Assembly (NCBI RefSeq): GCF_004303025.1
Contig: NZ_PJQW01000012.1
Span: forward strand, 1-64,000
Length of the DNA: 64,000 nt
From: Flavobacterium sp. J27
GTDB lineage: Bacteria; Bacteroidota; Bacteroidia; Flavobacteriales; Flavobacteriaceae
Reading direction: 5' to 3'
The translations under genes were made by a program, and so were the position numbers. The notes under the pieces were generated by a model. That model made no database searches and had not been told where the DNA came from. It was given only the letters and a program-made list of their open reading frames with translations. Of the stretch, positions 8,514-17,195 are shown piece after piece (position 1 is the first letter of the stretch; each line of letters starts with the position of its first letter).

Positions 8514-9306
8514 AGAAAAGGTTTTAGTAATAAAAATTGGTGGTAATAGTATCGACAACCCAAAAGAATTAGTTGCTTTTTTGGAAACTATTGCTACTAT
8601 TAAAACGCCTTTTATACTCGTTCATGGTGGTGGAAAACTAGCAACAGATTTAGCCGAAAAACTTAATATTCCTCAGCAATTAATTGATGGAAGAAGAATC
8701 ACAGATGCAGAGACCATTAAAATTGCAACTATGGTTTACGCGGGTTACATTAATAAAAACATTGTAGCATTACTCCAAAAAAACAATAAAAATAGTATTG
8801 GATTATCGGGTGCAGATGCTAATCTTATTCAAACCACAAAAAGAGTCCATCCAACTATCGATTATGGTTTTGTTGGCGATTTACACGCCACTAGTGTAAA
8901 TATCGATTTTATAGAAAATCTATTAAGTTTTGGTTTAACCCCAGTGATAAACGCGATTACACATGATGGAAAAGGTGAATTATTGAATACCAATGCCGAT
9001 TCAATAGCCAACGCTTTAGCGGTAAGTTTAGCTAGCAAATATGAGGTTTCATTATTGTATTGTTTCGAAAAAAATGGAGTTTTAACCGACCCCAGTAATG
9101 ATGATTCCGTTATACATGAATTGAATCATCAACAATTTGAAGAATTAAAACAGCAAGGAATTATTTCTAAAGGGATGTTACCAAAATTAGACAATTGCTT
9201 CCATGCTTTACAAAATGAAGTACAAACAATAGCCATCTTAAAAGCAACTACTATTTTAGGCTTTTTAAACCACACCAATCATGAATACACAAGAATTATC
9301 AAATAA
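8506..9306 (+). CDS. argB: N-acyl-glutamate kinase
   Basis: Phosphorylates the gamma-carboxylate of N-acyl-glutamate and is an amino-acid-kinase-fold enzyme. K10 in VIKIGGNS and the glycine-rich HGGGK at residues 40-44 are the nucleotide and phosphate-binding elements. NTNADSIANALA toward the C-terminal half is the family substrate block. At 266 residues it lacks the long N-terminal helix typical of the arginine-inhibited hexameric kinases, so feedback inhibition may act elsewhere (inference). It overlaps argF' by 8 bp and argE by 26 bp. Confidence 0.95.
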   Translation: MNKEKVLVIKIGGNSIDNPKELVAFLETIATIKTPFILVHGGGKLATDLAEKLNIPQQLIDGRRITDAETIKIATMVYAGYINKNIVALLQKNNKNSIGLSGADANLIQTTKRVHPTIDYGFVGDLHATSVNIDFIENLLSFGLTPVINAITHDGKGELLNTNADSIANALAVSLASKYEVSLLYCFEKNGVLTDPSNDDSVIHELNHQQFEELKQQGIISKGMLPKLDNCFHALQNEVQTIAILKATTILGFLNHTNHEYTRIIK

Positions 9307-10366
9307 TACAGTTACACAATTATACGAAACGGGTCTTTCATTATTAAAGCAATTAATTGCAACACCTTCTTTTAGTAAAAGTGAAGATAAAACGGCAACA
9401 ATAATTGAAGATTTTTTTAAATCGAATGGAATACCAACACAAAGAAGTATGAACAATGTTTGGGCCTATAACAAACATTATGACACTTTAAAACCAACTA
9501 TTTTATTGAATTCTCATCATGATACAGTGAAACCAAATTCTGGCTATACCCTAAACCCTTTTGAACCTATTGAAAAAGATGGTAAACTTTTTGGACTAGG
9601 TAGTAATGATGCTGGTGGACCATTGGTAAGTTTAATTTGTGCCTTCTTATATTTCTACGAAAAACAGAATTTAAAGTATAATCTAATTATTACTGCTACT
9701 GCAGAAGAGGAAATTTCAGGTGTAAATGGTGTCGAATCAATTTATAAGAAATTAGGACCTATTGATTTTGCTATTGTGGGCGAACCTACAGAAATGAATT
9801 TGGCTATAGCTGAAAAAGGATTGTTAGTTTTAGATTGCGAAGCTTCTGGAACCTCTTCTCATGCAGCTCATCCTAATATGGATAATGCTATTTTAAATGC
9901 CATTCAAGATATTCATTGGTTTACCCAATATAAATTTGATAAAATATCTCCTATTTTGGGAGAAGTTAAAATGACACCTACAATTATTAATAGTGGTTCC
10001 CAACATAATGTGGTTCCCAATACCTGTCATTTTACTGTAGATGTAAGAACCAACGAATGTTATTCTAATGAAGAAGTATATCAATTAATACAGGAAAAAG
10101 TAAAATCTAATGTTACAGCTCGTTCTTTACGATTGAACTCCTCTTCTATTCCATTGGAACATCCTTATGTTAAAGCAGGATTAGCTCTAGGAAGAACCTA
10201 TTACGGTTCGCCAACATCTTCCGATCAAGCCGTTATTCTTTGTCCGTCTTTAAAAATAGGCCCAGGTTTATCTACTCGTTCTCACAGTAGTGACGAATTC
10301 ATTTATTTGAATGAAATAAAAGATGCTATCCAAATTCATATTTCAATTTTAACCCAAATACTATAA
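9281..10366 (+). CDS. argE: N-acyl-ornithine/citrulline deacylase, M20 peptidase family
   Basis: A di-zinc M20 amidohydrolase removing the acyl group. With a pathway through acyl-citrulline, the likely substrate is N-acyl-citrulline. Metal and catalytic residues are in order: H79-x-D81 in NSHHDTVKP, D110 in GSNDAGG, the EE pair in TAEEEISG at 142-143, the GEPT block near 168, and a C-terminal ligand His in RSHSSDEF. The length of 361 residues is typical of the Bacteroidota enzyme. The start at 9281 lies inside the end of argB (26-bp overlap), and argH begins 1 bp after its stop. Confidence 0.93.
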   Translation: MNTQELSNNTVTQLYETGLSLLKQLIATPSFSKSEDKTATIIEDFFKSNGIPTQRSMNNVWAYNKHYDTLKPTILLNSHHDTVKPNSGYTLNPFEPIEKDGKLFGLGSNDAGGPLVSLICAFLYFYEKQNLKYNLIITATAEEEISGVNGVESIYKKLGPIDFAIVGEPTEMNLAIAEKGLLVLDCEASGTSSHAAHPNMDNAILNAIQDIHWFTQYKFDKISPILGEVKMTPTIINSGSQHNVVPNTCHFTVDVRTNECYSNEEVYQLIQEKVKSNVTARSLRLNSSSIPLEHPYVKAGLALGRTYYGSPTSSDQAVILCPSLKIGPGLSTRSHSSDEFIYLNEIKDAIQIHISILTQIL

Positions 10367-10367
10367 G

Positions 10368-11678
10368 ATGGCTACTAAAATTTGGCAAAAAAAAGAAACA
10401 TCAAATGAAGAACATGCAGCAATAGTTGAAAAATTCACCGTAGGTAATGACGTGGTTTTTGATTATTTATTGGCGAAATATGATGTTCTAGGATCTTTAG
10501 CACATTGCGAAATGCTGCATCGTATTCATTTATTGACAGATGTGGAATGGGAAAGTATTCAAAAAGAATTGAAAAATATTCTAACAGCAATAAATGCAAA
10601 TGATTTTGAAATTGAACCTGGAATTGAAGATGTGCATTCTCAAGTGGAACATCTATTAATTCAACGCATTGGAGACATCGGTAAAAAAATTCACAGTGGT
10701 CGTTCCAGAAACGATCAGGTTTTAACCGATTTAAAGCTCTATTATAAAGCAGAAATACAAGAAATAACTAAATATACTGAAACACTTTTCAATACCTTAA
10801 TTGAATTAAGTAACCAACATAAAGATATCTTATTACCAGGATATACCCATTTACAAATTGCAATGCCTTCTTCTTTCGGACTTTGGTTTGGTGCTTATGC
10901 AGAAAGTTTAATTGACGATTTAGAATTGTTTTTAGCCGCCCACAACATCGTCAACAAAAACCCATTAGGTTCTGGAGCTGGATATGGTACTTCCTTTCCA
11001 TTAAACAGAACCTTAACAACACAACTATTAGGCTTTAAAACCCTAAATGTTAATGCTGTGTATGCGCAAATGACTAGAGGAAAATCGGAGAAGGTTTTTG
11101 CAATGGCTCTAGCTGGAATGGCAGGAACTCTAGGTAAATTTGCTTATGATACCTGCTTATATTTGAATCAGAATTTTAATTTTATTTCCTTTCCAGATTC
11201 TTTAACTACAGGAAGTAGTATTATGCCCCATAAAAAAAATCCGGATGTTTTTGAAATTATGAGAGCCAAATGCAATCGCATTCAAGCGGTACCTAACGAA
11301 TTAATTTTGGTTACCAATAATTTACCTTCAGGTTACCATAGAGATGTTCAGGTAACTAAAGAAATTTTATTTCCAGCTATCACTTCCTTGAAAGAATGTT
11401 TGGAAATGTTAGACTTTATGTTGGCTCATATTCAAATAAAACCCAACATTGTAGCAGATGAAAAATATAAATATATGTTTAGTGTAGAGAATGTGAACCA
11501 ACAAGTGTTAGAAGGTGTTGCCTTTAGAGATGCATACAAGAATATCGGTTTGGCAATAGAAAATAATACATTTGAACCCAATTATAATGTAAATCATTCG
11601 CATGAAGGCAGTATTGGCAATCTATGCAATGATTTGATTGTGGAAAATTTTAGAAAAATATTGCATAAATTTCAATAA
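10368..11678 (+). CDS. argH: Argininosuccinate lyase
   Basis: Cleaves argininosuccinate to arginine and fumarate. SGRSRNDQV at residues 110-118, H161 in GYTHLQ and the fumarate-lyase signature GSSIMPHKKN at 282-291 with its catalytic serine are all present. The length of 436 residues is slightly short of the roughly 460 of enterobacterial enzymes but normal for this phylum. It is the last gene of the cluster and no strong hairpin terminator follows at once. Instead there is a long imperfect palindrome shared with the convergent regulator gene. Confidence 0.96.
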   Translation: MATKIWQKKETSNEEHAAIVEKFTVGNDVVFDYLLAKYDVLGSLAHCEMLHRIHLLTDVEWESIQKELKNILTAINANDFEIEPGIEDVHSQVEHLLIQRIGDIGKKIHSGRSRNDQVLTDLKLYYKAEIQEITKYTETLFNTLIELSNQHKDILLPGYTHLQIAMPSSFGLWFGAYAESLIDDLELFLAAHNIVNKNPLGSGAGYGTSFPLNRTLTTQLLGFKTLNVNAVYAQMTRGKSEKVFAMALAGMAGTLGKFAYDTCLYLNQNFNFISFPDSLTTGSSIMPHKKNPDVFEIMRAKCNRIQAVPNELILVTNNLPSGYHRDVQVTKEILFPAITSLKECLEMLDFMLAHIQIKPNIVADEKYKYMFSVENVNQQVLEGVAFRDAYKNIGLAIENNTFEPNYNVNHSHEGSIGNLCNDLIVENFRKILHKFQ

Positions 11679-11685
11679 AAACAAA

Positions 11686-11840
11686 GAGAATGTCCAAAAA
11701 AATAGTGATTTTTGTCAATCTGAACTTGTTTCAGATTCTAAATTAAACAAATAATCTATATTTTAAGATTCTGAAATCGAGCATTCAACAAAGTTAAATA
11801 AATTCAGAATGACATTTTTGTAGACTTTTTGGACATCTCC
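11686..11840. repeat. Nested intergenic palindrome (MITE/REP-like)
   Basis: It fills the gap between the convergent argH and lrp genes. The outer arms are TGTCCAAAAA at 11691-11700 and TTTTTGGACA at 11826-11835. The middle arms are TGTCAATCTGAA (11713-11724) and TTCAGAATGACA (11803-11814). The inner arms are TTTCAGATTCT near 11730-11739 and AGATTCTGAAA at 11766-11776. Similar TGTCATTCTGAA-type elements recur between flavobacterial genes in my memory. It may act as a bidirectional terminator. Confidence 0.7.
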
Positions 11841-11846
11841 GTTTTT

Positions 11847-12323
11847 TTATTCTTTAATTCCAAAAGGATAAGCTGTTTCTTTTTTGCATTCGTTCATTAC
11901 AATGCTGCTATGGTATTGACCAATATTAGGAATATTCGAAATAACATTTACAACAAAATCATTATAACTGCGAATATCATTGGCCACAATTTTCAGCATA
12001 TAATCATAATTTCCAGACAAACTAATAACGTCTAAAACCTGAGGAATAGGTGTAATAATTCTTTCAAATTCGTCTAAAGCTTCTTTTGATTGTTCTTTTA
12101 AAGTTACATTACAATATACAACAATTTCAACCCCTATTTTAAAACGATCTAACAAAGCTACATATTTCTTAATCACACCATTGCGTTCCAAATTTTTAAT
12201 ACGTTCGTAAGTAGGTGTAAACGAAAGTCCAATTTTTTCACCAATATCTTTTACAGAAATGGTAGAATCATTTTGTAAAATTTCTAAAATTAATTGGTCT
12301 TTAGCATCTAATTGATCTCTCAT
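11847..12323 (-). CDS. Lrp/AsnC-family transcriptional regulator
   Basis: A 158-residue feast/famine regulator. The N-terminal winged HTH at residues 5-55 (LDAKDQLILEILQNDSTISV, then IGEKIGLSFTPTYERIKNLE) is followed by a RAM ligand-binding domain with the LSGNYDYMLKIVANDIRSYN block. Such proteins sense amino acids as octamers. The gene follows ruvX by 5 bp, so it is read from the ruvX promoter. It is convergent with the arginine cluster, which makes arginine control a reasonable guess, but no operator has been identified. Confidence 0.93.
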   Translation of the reverse strand: MRDQLDAKDQLILEILQNDSTISVKDIGEKIGLSFTPTYERIKNLERNGVIKKYVALLDRFKIGVEIVVYCNVTLKEQSKEALDEFERIITPIPQVLDVISLSGNYDYMLKIVANDIRSYNDFVVNVISNIPNIGQYHSSIVMNECKKETAYPFGIKE

Positions 12324-12328
12324 TATAG

Positions 12329-12742
12329 TTATCTTTTATATTGTAAATAATCCTGCAACATAATTGTAGCTGCTATTTCGTCTATTAAAGCTTTATTTTT
12401 TCTTTGACTTTTCTTTAAACCACTATCAATCATAGTTTGAAAAGCCATTTTAGAAGTAAATCGTTCGTCTACTCTATCCAAAGCCATTTGTGGAAATTCT
12501 TTTTGAAATAGAACAATAAACTTTTCGATAATTACAGCACTTTCAGAAGGCGTTCCATCCATTTGTTTGGGTTCTCCAATAATTACTTTTTCTACTTTTT
12601 CTTTCGAAAAATAGTCTTTTAAAAATGCGAGTACTGTTTCGGAAGGAATGGTTGTTAATCCAGAAGCTATCAATTGCATTTCATCCGTAATGGCAATTCC
12701 TGTTCGTTTTAATCCGTAATCTATAGCAAGTATTCTGGCCAT
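12329..12742 (-). CDS. ruvX: Holliday-junction resolvase-like protein YqgF/RuvX
   Basis: A 137-residue RNase H-fold nuclease involved in 16S rRNA 5' processing and possibly junction resolution. The N-terminal ILAIDYGLKRTGIAITDE carries catalytic D7 of the family. EPKQMDG and the DERFTSKMA stretch are the next conserved blocks, and LIDEIAATIMLQDYL contains the C-terminal acidic residue. Length is typical. The -7 box TATCTTTG lies 17 bp upstream. It sits 5 bp upstream of the lrp gene in the same operon. Confidence 0.95.
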   Translation of the reverse strand: MARILAIDYGLKRTGIAITDEMQLIASGLTTIPSETVLAFLKDYFSKEKVEKVIIGEPKQMDGTPSESAVIIEKFIVLFQKEFPQMALDRVDERFTSKMAFQTMIDSGLKKSQRKNKALIDEIAATIMLQDYLQYKR

Positions 12743-12759
12743 TGTTTTGTTTTAGTATA

Positions 12760-12767
12760 CAAAGATA
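12760..12767 (-). promoter_or_regulatory. -7 box of ruvX-lrp
   Basis: Reads TATCTTTG on the minus strand, 17 bp upstream of the ruvX ATG. A second TCTTTG lies a few bases further upstream. Confidence 0.55.
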
Positions 12768-12802
12768 CGCAAAGACGCAGTGATTTACCTTTTAAAAAAG
12801 CA

Positions 12803-12866
12803 ATAAAAAAAGGGCTTACTAGCAAAAAACTTCACTAAAAGAAGTAAATTACTAATAAGCTTTTTC
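12803..12866 (-). terminator. Terminator of mqo with a nested hairpin
   Basis: Stem halves GCTTACTAG (12814-12822) and CTAATAAGC (12852-12860) enclose a second hairpin, ACTTC/GAAGT (12829-12845). On the minus strand a run of T follows the stem. It lies 10 bp beyond the mqo stop. Confidence 0.75.
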
Positions 12867-12875
12867 TTTTTTATA

Positions 12876-14354
12876 TTAGTTTACCAACTTCAATGTTGTA
12901 CTCGTCATGGCTCTAATTTGAGTGCACAAATCGTCATTTTCATTTAACGATTCTCCAAAAGCAGGAATCATTTCTTTGAATTTATTTTGCCATTCAGCAG
13001 ATTGGTATTTTTTAGCAAAACATTTACTGATAACTTCAATCATAATAGAAACTGAAGTTGAAGCACCAGGAGAAGCGCCTAATAAAACGGCTAAAGAGCC
13101 ATCATCATCATTTACTACTTCGGTACCAAATTCTAGAACACCTTTACCGTTTTTATCTTTCTTAATAACTTGTACCCTTTTGCCTGCTGTTTCTAAAACC
13201 CAATCTTCGCTTTTTGCATTAGGAAAATAATGCTTCAAAGCTTCCATTCTATCTTCCTGAGATTGCATTACTTGTTCAATCAAATATTTGGTCAATGGAA
13301 TATTGTGAATTCCAGCGGAAAGCATTGGTCGAATATTATCCGTTTGAATTGATTTAATCAAATCGAGATAAGAACCATTCTTCAAAAATTTAGTAGTAAA
13401 ACCAGCGTAAGGGCCAAATAGCAACTCTTGTTTGCCATCAATAATTCTCGTATCGATATGTGGAACAGACATCGGTGGAGAGCCAACGGATGCTTTTCCA
13501 TATACTTTGGCTTTATGTTGTTTTATAATTTCGGGATTGGTACAACGTAACCATTGTCCGCTAATTGGAAAACCTCCATATCCTTCTCCTTCTTCAATAT
13601 TCGCTTTTTCTAACAAACGTAATGAACCACCACCTGCTCCAATAAACACAAAAGCTGTGTTCTTTTTTCTTGATTTTTTGGTTCCTAGGTTTCTCACTTT
13701 TACTTTCCAACTGCCGTTGTCTTCTTTTTTTAATTTTTCTACTTCAGTATCAAAAAACAACTCAATACCGTCCTGATTTTTTAAATATTCAAACAATAAT
13801 CGGGTCAAAGAACCAAAGTTAACATCTGTTCCTATAGGCATATAAGTTGCTGCATGAACTTCATCTTTGGGTCTATCGTGCATTACTAATGGCATCCATT
13901 CTTCTAAAACCGTTTCATCACTACTGAATAACATTCTTTTAAAAAGACTTTTTTGAATTAAAGCTTCATGCCTTTTTTTTAAGAAAGCCACATTTTCTTT
14001 TCCCCAAACAAAACTAATATGTGGTATTGAATGAATAAAATCTTCTGGATTCTTAAGCACTCCTTTTTGAACTAAATAACTCCAAAACTGTCTTGAAACT
14101 TCATAAGCTTCAGAGATTTTTAATGCTTTAGAAATATCGATGGAACCATCTTCTTTTTCTGGAGTATAATTTAATTCACAAAATGCAGCATGACCTGTTC
14201 CTGCATTATTCCATGCATCACTACTTTCAGAAGCAGCTTCAGACAATCGTTCGTAAATTTCAATTTTACAATTGGGATCTAACTCTTTCAACAAAATCCC
14301 AAGGGTTGCGCTCATGATTCCAGCACCTATTAAGACTACATCTGGATTTTCCAT
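12876..14354 (-). CDS. mqo: Malate:quinone oxidoreductase
   Basis: A membrane-associated flavoprotein oxidising malate to oxaloacetate and passing electrons to menaquinone, replacing or complementing NAD-malate dehydrogenase. The N-terminal dinucleotide-binding fold VLIGAGIMSATLGILLKEL occupies residues 7-25. The blocks NNAGTGHAAFCELNYTPE and PHIDTRIIDGKQELLFGPYA are characteristic of MQO. The C-terminal LLGASPGAST is the second FAD-contact region. The 492-residue length matches the family. It is monocistronic, with a minus-strand TATCTTTG box at 14400-14407 and its own terminator. Confidence 0.97.
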   Translation of the reverse strand: MENPDVVLIGAGIMSATLGILLKELDPNCKIEIYERLSEAASESSDAWNNAGTGHAAFCELNYTPEKEDGSIDISKALKISEAYEVSRQFWSYLVQKGVLKNPEDFIHSIPHISFVWGKENVAFLKKRHEALIQKSLFKRMLFSSDETVLEEWMPLVMHDRPKDEVHAATYMPIGTDVNFGSLTRLLFEYLKNQDGIELFFDTEVEKLKKEDNGSWKVKVRNLGTKKSRKKNTAFVFIGAGGGSLRLLEKANIEEGEGYGGFPISGQWLRCTNPEIIKQHKAKVYGKASVGSPPMSVPHIDTRIIDGKQELLFGPYAGFTTKFLKNGSYLDLIKSIQTDNIRPMLSAGIHNIPLTKYLIEQVMQSQEDRMEALKHYFPNAKSEDWVLETAGKRVQVIKKDKNGKGVLEFGTEVVNDDDGSLAVLLGASPGASTSVSIMIEVISKCFAKKYQSAEWQNKFKEMIPAFGESLNENDDLCTQIRAMTSTTLKLVN

Positions 14355-14399
14355 TTAATTTTCTTCTTTATAAACTTATTCTTACCTAAAAAAGCTATA

Positions 14400-14407
14400 C
14401 AAAGATA
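14400..14407 (-). promoter_or_regulatory. -7 box of mqo
   Basis: Reads TATCTTTG on the minus strand, 45 bp upstream of the mqo ATG. Confidence 0.55.
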
Positions 14408-14479
14408 AATAAACAGATAAAAAGAAAGACATAATTATATCGTAAAAATAGTGCCTAATTCTTAAGAAATACTTAATTT

Positions 14480-15097
14480 TTAACGCCCAAAAAAGCGACT
14501 AAAAAAACCTTTTTCTTCTTCCACTTTTGTTGATTTATCATTTTTCTTTTCGTGATTATAAATCAATTCCATAATATATTGCACATAGGTCTTGTTTTTC
14601 TCTTCTAGAAAACCATTTAAGTATTTTTCACTATACTGAATACCGCTAGCCGCTTCTATTTGTAACAATTTTTTATATAAAGGTTCAATATGATTTGTAA
14701 TTACCTCTTGCGGCACAGCTCTTCTTCTTGCAAAATAATTTTCAATTACACCTTCTTCATTTTTAGAAATTTCAAAATCAGTAATTACCCAATAATATCT
14801 TCCCGATTTAGCTAAATTTTTTACTATAGCGTGAAAATTTTGCCCACTTTGTAATTTTTCCCACAACACTTTAAAAATAACTTTAGGCATGTCTGGATGT
14901 CTAATTATATTATGTGGTTGTCCCATTAACTCATAATCTTCATATCCACAAACATCTACAAAGACTTCGTTTGCATATTCAATAATTCCACGAGCATCTG
15001 TTTTACTCATGATTACTTTAGATTTATCCCACGTTACTTCTTTATCAACAAGTACAGGTTTGTTTGCTGTTTGATTGTGTAAATTCATACTATCCAT
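14480..15097 (-). CDS. Stand-alone Aer-type PAS domain protein
   Basis: A 205-residue protein with one PAS domain (about residues 25-135) closest to the Aer/energy-taxis type: FVDVCGYEDYELMGQPHN, then IIRHPDMPKVIFKVLWEKL and GRYYWVITDF. Aer PAS domains bind FAD and report redox state. Here there is no HAMP, methyl-accepting, kinase or cyclase domain. What follows is a helical tail of about 70 residues ending in an aromatic/basic FFSRFFGR, which might bind membrane or a partner. It is monocistronic. It is probably a redox-sensing adaptor for another signalling protein, which is inference. Confidence 0.85.
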   Translation of the reverse strand: MDSMNLHNQTANKPVLVDKEVTWDKSKVIMSKTDARGIIEYANEVFVDVCGYEDYELMGQPHNIIRHPDMPKVIFKVLWEKLQSGQNFHAIVKNLAKSGRYYWVITDFEISKNEEGVIENYFARRRAVPQEVITNHIEPLYKKLLQIEAASGIQYSEKYLNGFLEEKNKTYVQYIMELIYNHEKKNDKSTKVEEEKGFFSRFFGR

Positions 15098-15131
15098 TTT
15101 TAATATTTAACTAATTGTGTTATAACTGGTA

Positions 15132-15139
15132 CAAAACTA
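15132..15139 (-). promoter_or_regulatory. -7 box of the PAS protein gene
   Basis: Reads TAGTTTTG on the minus strand, 34 bp upstream of the ATG. Slightly upstream is a short palindrome CTGAT/ATCAG at 15162-15175, which could be an operator. Confidence 0.45.
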
Positions 15140-15308
15140 GATAAACATTGTTTTTTAAAACCTGATAAAAATCAGTTCTCAATTTATAAATTGCGTTATA
15201 TAACAGGAATGACAGGCTTTTAAACAAAAACACCATAAAACTAACAGATCTAATTTAAAATCATACATCTGTAACTAAAAACAAATTATGATTTAAAAAA
15301 AAACAAAT

Positions 15309-15316
15309 TATCTTTG
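15309..15316 (+). promoter_or_regulatory. -7 box of dapD
   Basis: TATCTTTG lies 20 bp before the dapD ATG at 15337. Confidence 0.6.
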
Positions 15317-15336
15317 CCTAAAATAGAAAAATAATC

Positions 15337-16158
15337 ATGATACAATTACAGTCTACAATAGAAGAAGCTTGGGAAAACAGAGCATTATTACAAGAAGAAA
15401 AAACACAAAAAGCTATTAGAGAAGTCATTGAATTAATCGATTCTGGAATTTTAAGAGTAGCTCAACCAATAGAAAATGAAACTTCTTGGCAAGTAAATGA
15501 ATGGGTAAAAAAAGCAGTGGTAATGTATTTTCCAATTCAAAAAATGGAAACCTTAGAAGCCGGAATTTTTGAATATCATGATAAAATGCCTCTAAAAAGA
15601 GGATATGCAGAAAAAGGGATTCGCGTTGTTCCTAATGCAGTGGCTAGACATGGAGCTTATATTTCTAAAGGGGTAATTTTAATGCCGAGTTATGTTAATA
15701 TAGGTGCTTATGTAGATGAAGGAACTATGGTAGATACATGGGCAACAGTAGGAAGTTGTGCACAAATTGGTAAAAATGTACATTTAAGTGGTGGTGTAGG
15801 CATTGGTGGCGTTTTAGAGCCTTTACAGGCTGCTCCAGTAATTATTGAAGATGGAGCTTTTATTGGCTCAAGATGTATTGTTGTTGAAGGAGTACGCGTT
15901 GGAAAAGAGGCTGTTTTAGGTGCCAATGTAGTCTTAACAGGTTCAACAAAAATTATTGATGTAACAGGTTCAGAACCAAAAGAGTCTAAAGGTGTTGTAC
16001 CTCCAAGATCTGTAGTTATACCAGGAAGTTATACCAAAAAATTCCCAGCAGGTGATTATCAAGTCCCTTGTGCATTAATCATTGGCCAAAGAAAACCTTC
16101 AACTGACCTTAAAACATCTTTAAATGATGCTTTGAGAGAATATAATGTAGCGGTTTAA
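15337..16158 (+). CDS. dapD: Tetrahydrodipicolinate N-succinyltransferase
   Basis: Succinylates tetrahydrodipicolinate in the succinyl branch of lysine and diaminopimelate synthesis. The 273 residues comprise an N-terminal helical domain and a left-handed beta-helix of hexapeptide repeats (about residues 100-220). The conserved blocks VVPNAVARHGAYISKGVILM, GAYVDEGTMVDTWATVGSCA and IGGVLEPLQA are present. Its TAA shares one base with the ATG of the following GT9 gene. Transcription therefore probably continues from dapD into the glycan genes, an unusual link between cell-wall precursor and glycan synthesis. Confidence 0.97.
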   Translation: MIQLQSTIEEAWENRALLQEEKTQKAIREVIELIDSGILRVAQPIENETSWQVNEWVKKAVVMYFPIQKMETLEAGIFEYHDKMPLKRGYAEKGIRVVPNAVARHGAYISKGVILMPSYVNIGAYVDEGTMVDTWATVGSCAQIGKNVHLSGGVGIGGVLEPLQAAPVIIEDGAFIGSRCIVVEGVRVGKEAVLGANVVLTGSTKIIDVTGSEPKESKGVVPPRSVVIPGSYTKKFPAGDYQVPCALIIGQRKPSTDLKTSLNDALREYNVAV

Positions 16159-17192
16159 TGAAAATTCTCGTTATACAAAAGAAAAAGATAGGTGATGTAC
16201 TTACAAGTACCGTAATTTTAGAAGCGATTAAAACTCAATTTCCTGATTACAAAGTACATTACCTAATTTATGAGAATACTAAACCCGTTGTTTTACACAA
16301 TCCATATATAGATGAATTAGTTATTCTTTCAGAAACCACTAGAAAAAGTTTTAAATTATTTTTTAAGTTTCTAAATTATATTAGAAAACAAAAATATGAT
16401 GTGGTTATAGATGCCTATGCTAAACCAAACAGTGTTTTAATTGCTTGGTATTCTCGTGCAAAAAAGACCATTTCGTATGAAAAATCATATACAAAGCTTT
16501 TCTTAAGCCATACAACCAGTAGAAAAGAAATTGAAGGGAGAACTACCGCTTTATCTGATCGATTGAATTTAGTAGAACCTCTTGGAATTTATAACCAAGA
16601 TGTGACACCTAAAATTTTTATGCAGGAAAGTGAAATCGTTCAGGCGAAACAAAAATTAATTGAAAATAATATTGATAGTCATAAACCTATTGTAATGATT
16701 AGTGTTATTGGTAGCGAACCAACTAAAACGTTACCTCTTAAATACATGGCGCAAACTATTGATATTATCGCTTCTTATAATTCAGATATACAAATTTTAT
16801 TTAATTATATTCCTTCTCAAATAGATCAAGTAAAAGAAGTATATGCCTTGTGTGAACCAAAAACACAACAACAAATTTTCCTTGATTTTTTTGAAAATGA
16901 TTTGCGTGGTTTTTTAGCAGTTACCAAATTATGTAAAGCTCTTATTGGAAATGAAGGTGGCGCTACAAATATGTCTAAAGCACTTGGAATACCTACATTT
17001 AGTATTTTCTCCCCCGATATTCTAAAGAAAAAATGGTTTATTTCTGAAGATGGTGTAAAAAATGTATCTATTGAACTTTATGATTATGTACCAAATGTAG
17101 ATCAAAACACCACTGTTTATGATAGATACGAACAATTCAAACCTATACTTTACAAGGAAACAATCATTCAATTTTTAAAAAGCAATATTTAA
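16158..17192 (+). CDS. GT9-family heptosyltransferase-like glycosyltransferase
   Basis: A 344-residue GT-B protein of family GT9, the ADP-heptose:LPS heptosyltransferase family. It starts MKILVIQKKKIGDVLTSTVI, the GT9 N-terminal block with the conserved GD. The C-terminal donor site is ALIGNEGGATNMSKALGIPT, corresponding to the D/N-SGxxHxAxAxG block of WaaC/WaaF; here Asn-Glu-Gly-Gly replaces the more common form. It probably acts on the lipid A core or a surface glycan at the cytoplasmic face. It starts on the last base of the dapD stop codon, and the next GT begins 3 bp after its stop. Confidence 0.88.
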   Translation: MKILVIQKKKIGDVLTSTVILEAIKTQFPDYKVHYLIYENTKPVVLHNPYIDELVILSETTRKSFKLFFKFLNYIRKQKYDVVIDAYAKPNSVLIAWYSRAKKTISYEKSYTKLFLSHTTSRKEIEGRTTALSDRLNLVEPLGIYNQDVTPKIFMQESEIVQAKQKLIENNIDSHKPIVMISVIGSEPTKTLPLKYMAQTIDIIASYNSDIQILFNYIPSQIDQVKEVYALCEPKTQQQIFLDFFENDLRGFLAVTKLCKALIGNEGGATNMSKALGIPTFSIFSPDILKKKWFISEDGVKNVSIELYDYVPNVDQNTTVYDRYEQFKPILYKETIIQFLKSNI

Positions 17193-17195
17193 ACC

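Noticed and set aside
11829..12035. Short plus-strand frame at the end of the lrp gene
   Set aside because: It is antisense to the conserved RAM domain, starts within the palindromic element and has low-complexity composition.
12922..13776. Plus-strand open frames inside mqo
   Set aside because: They are antisense shadows of a highly conserved gene, with no family similarity and no promoter.
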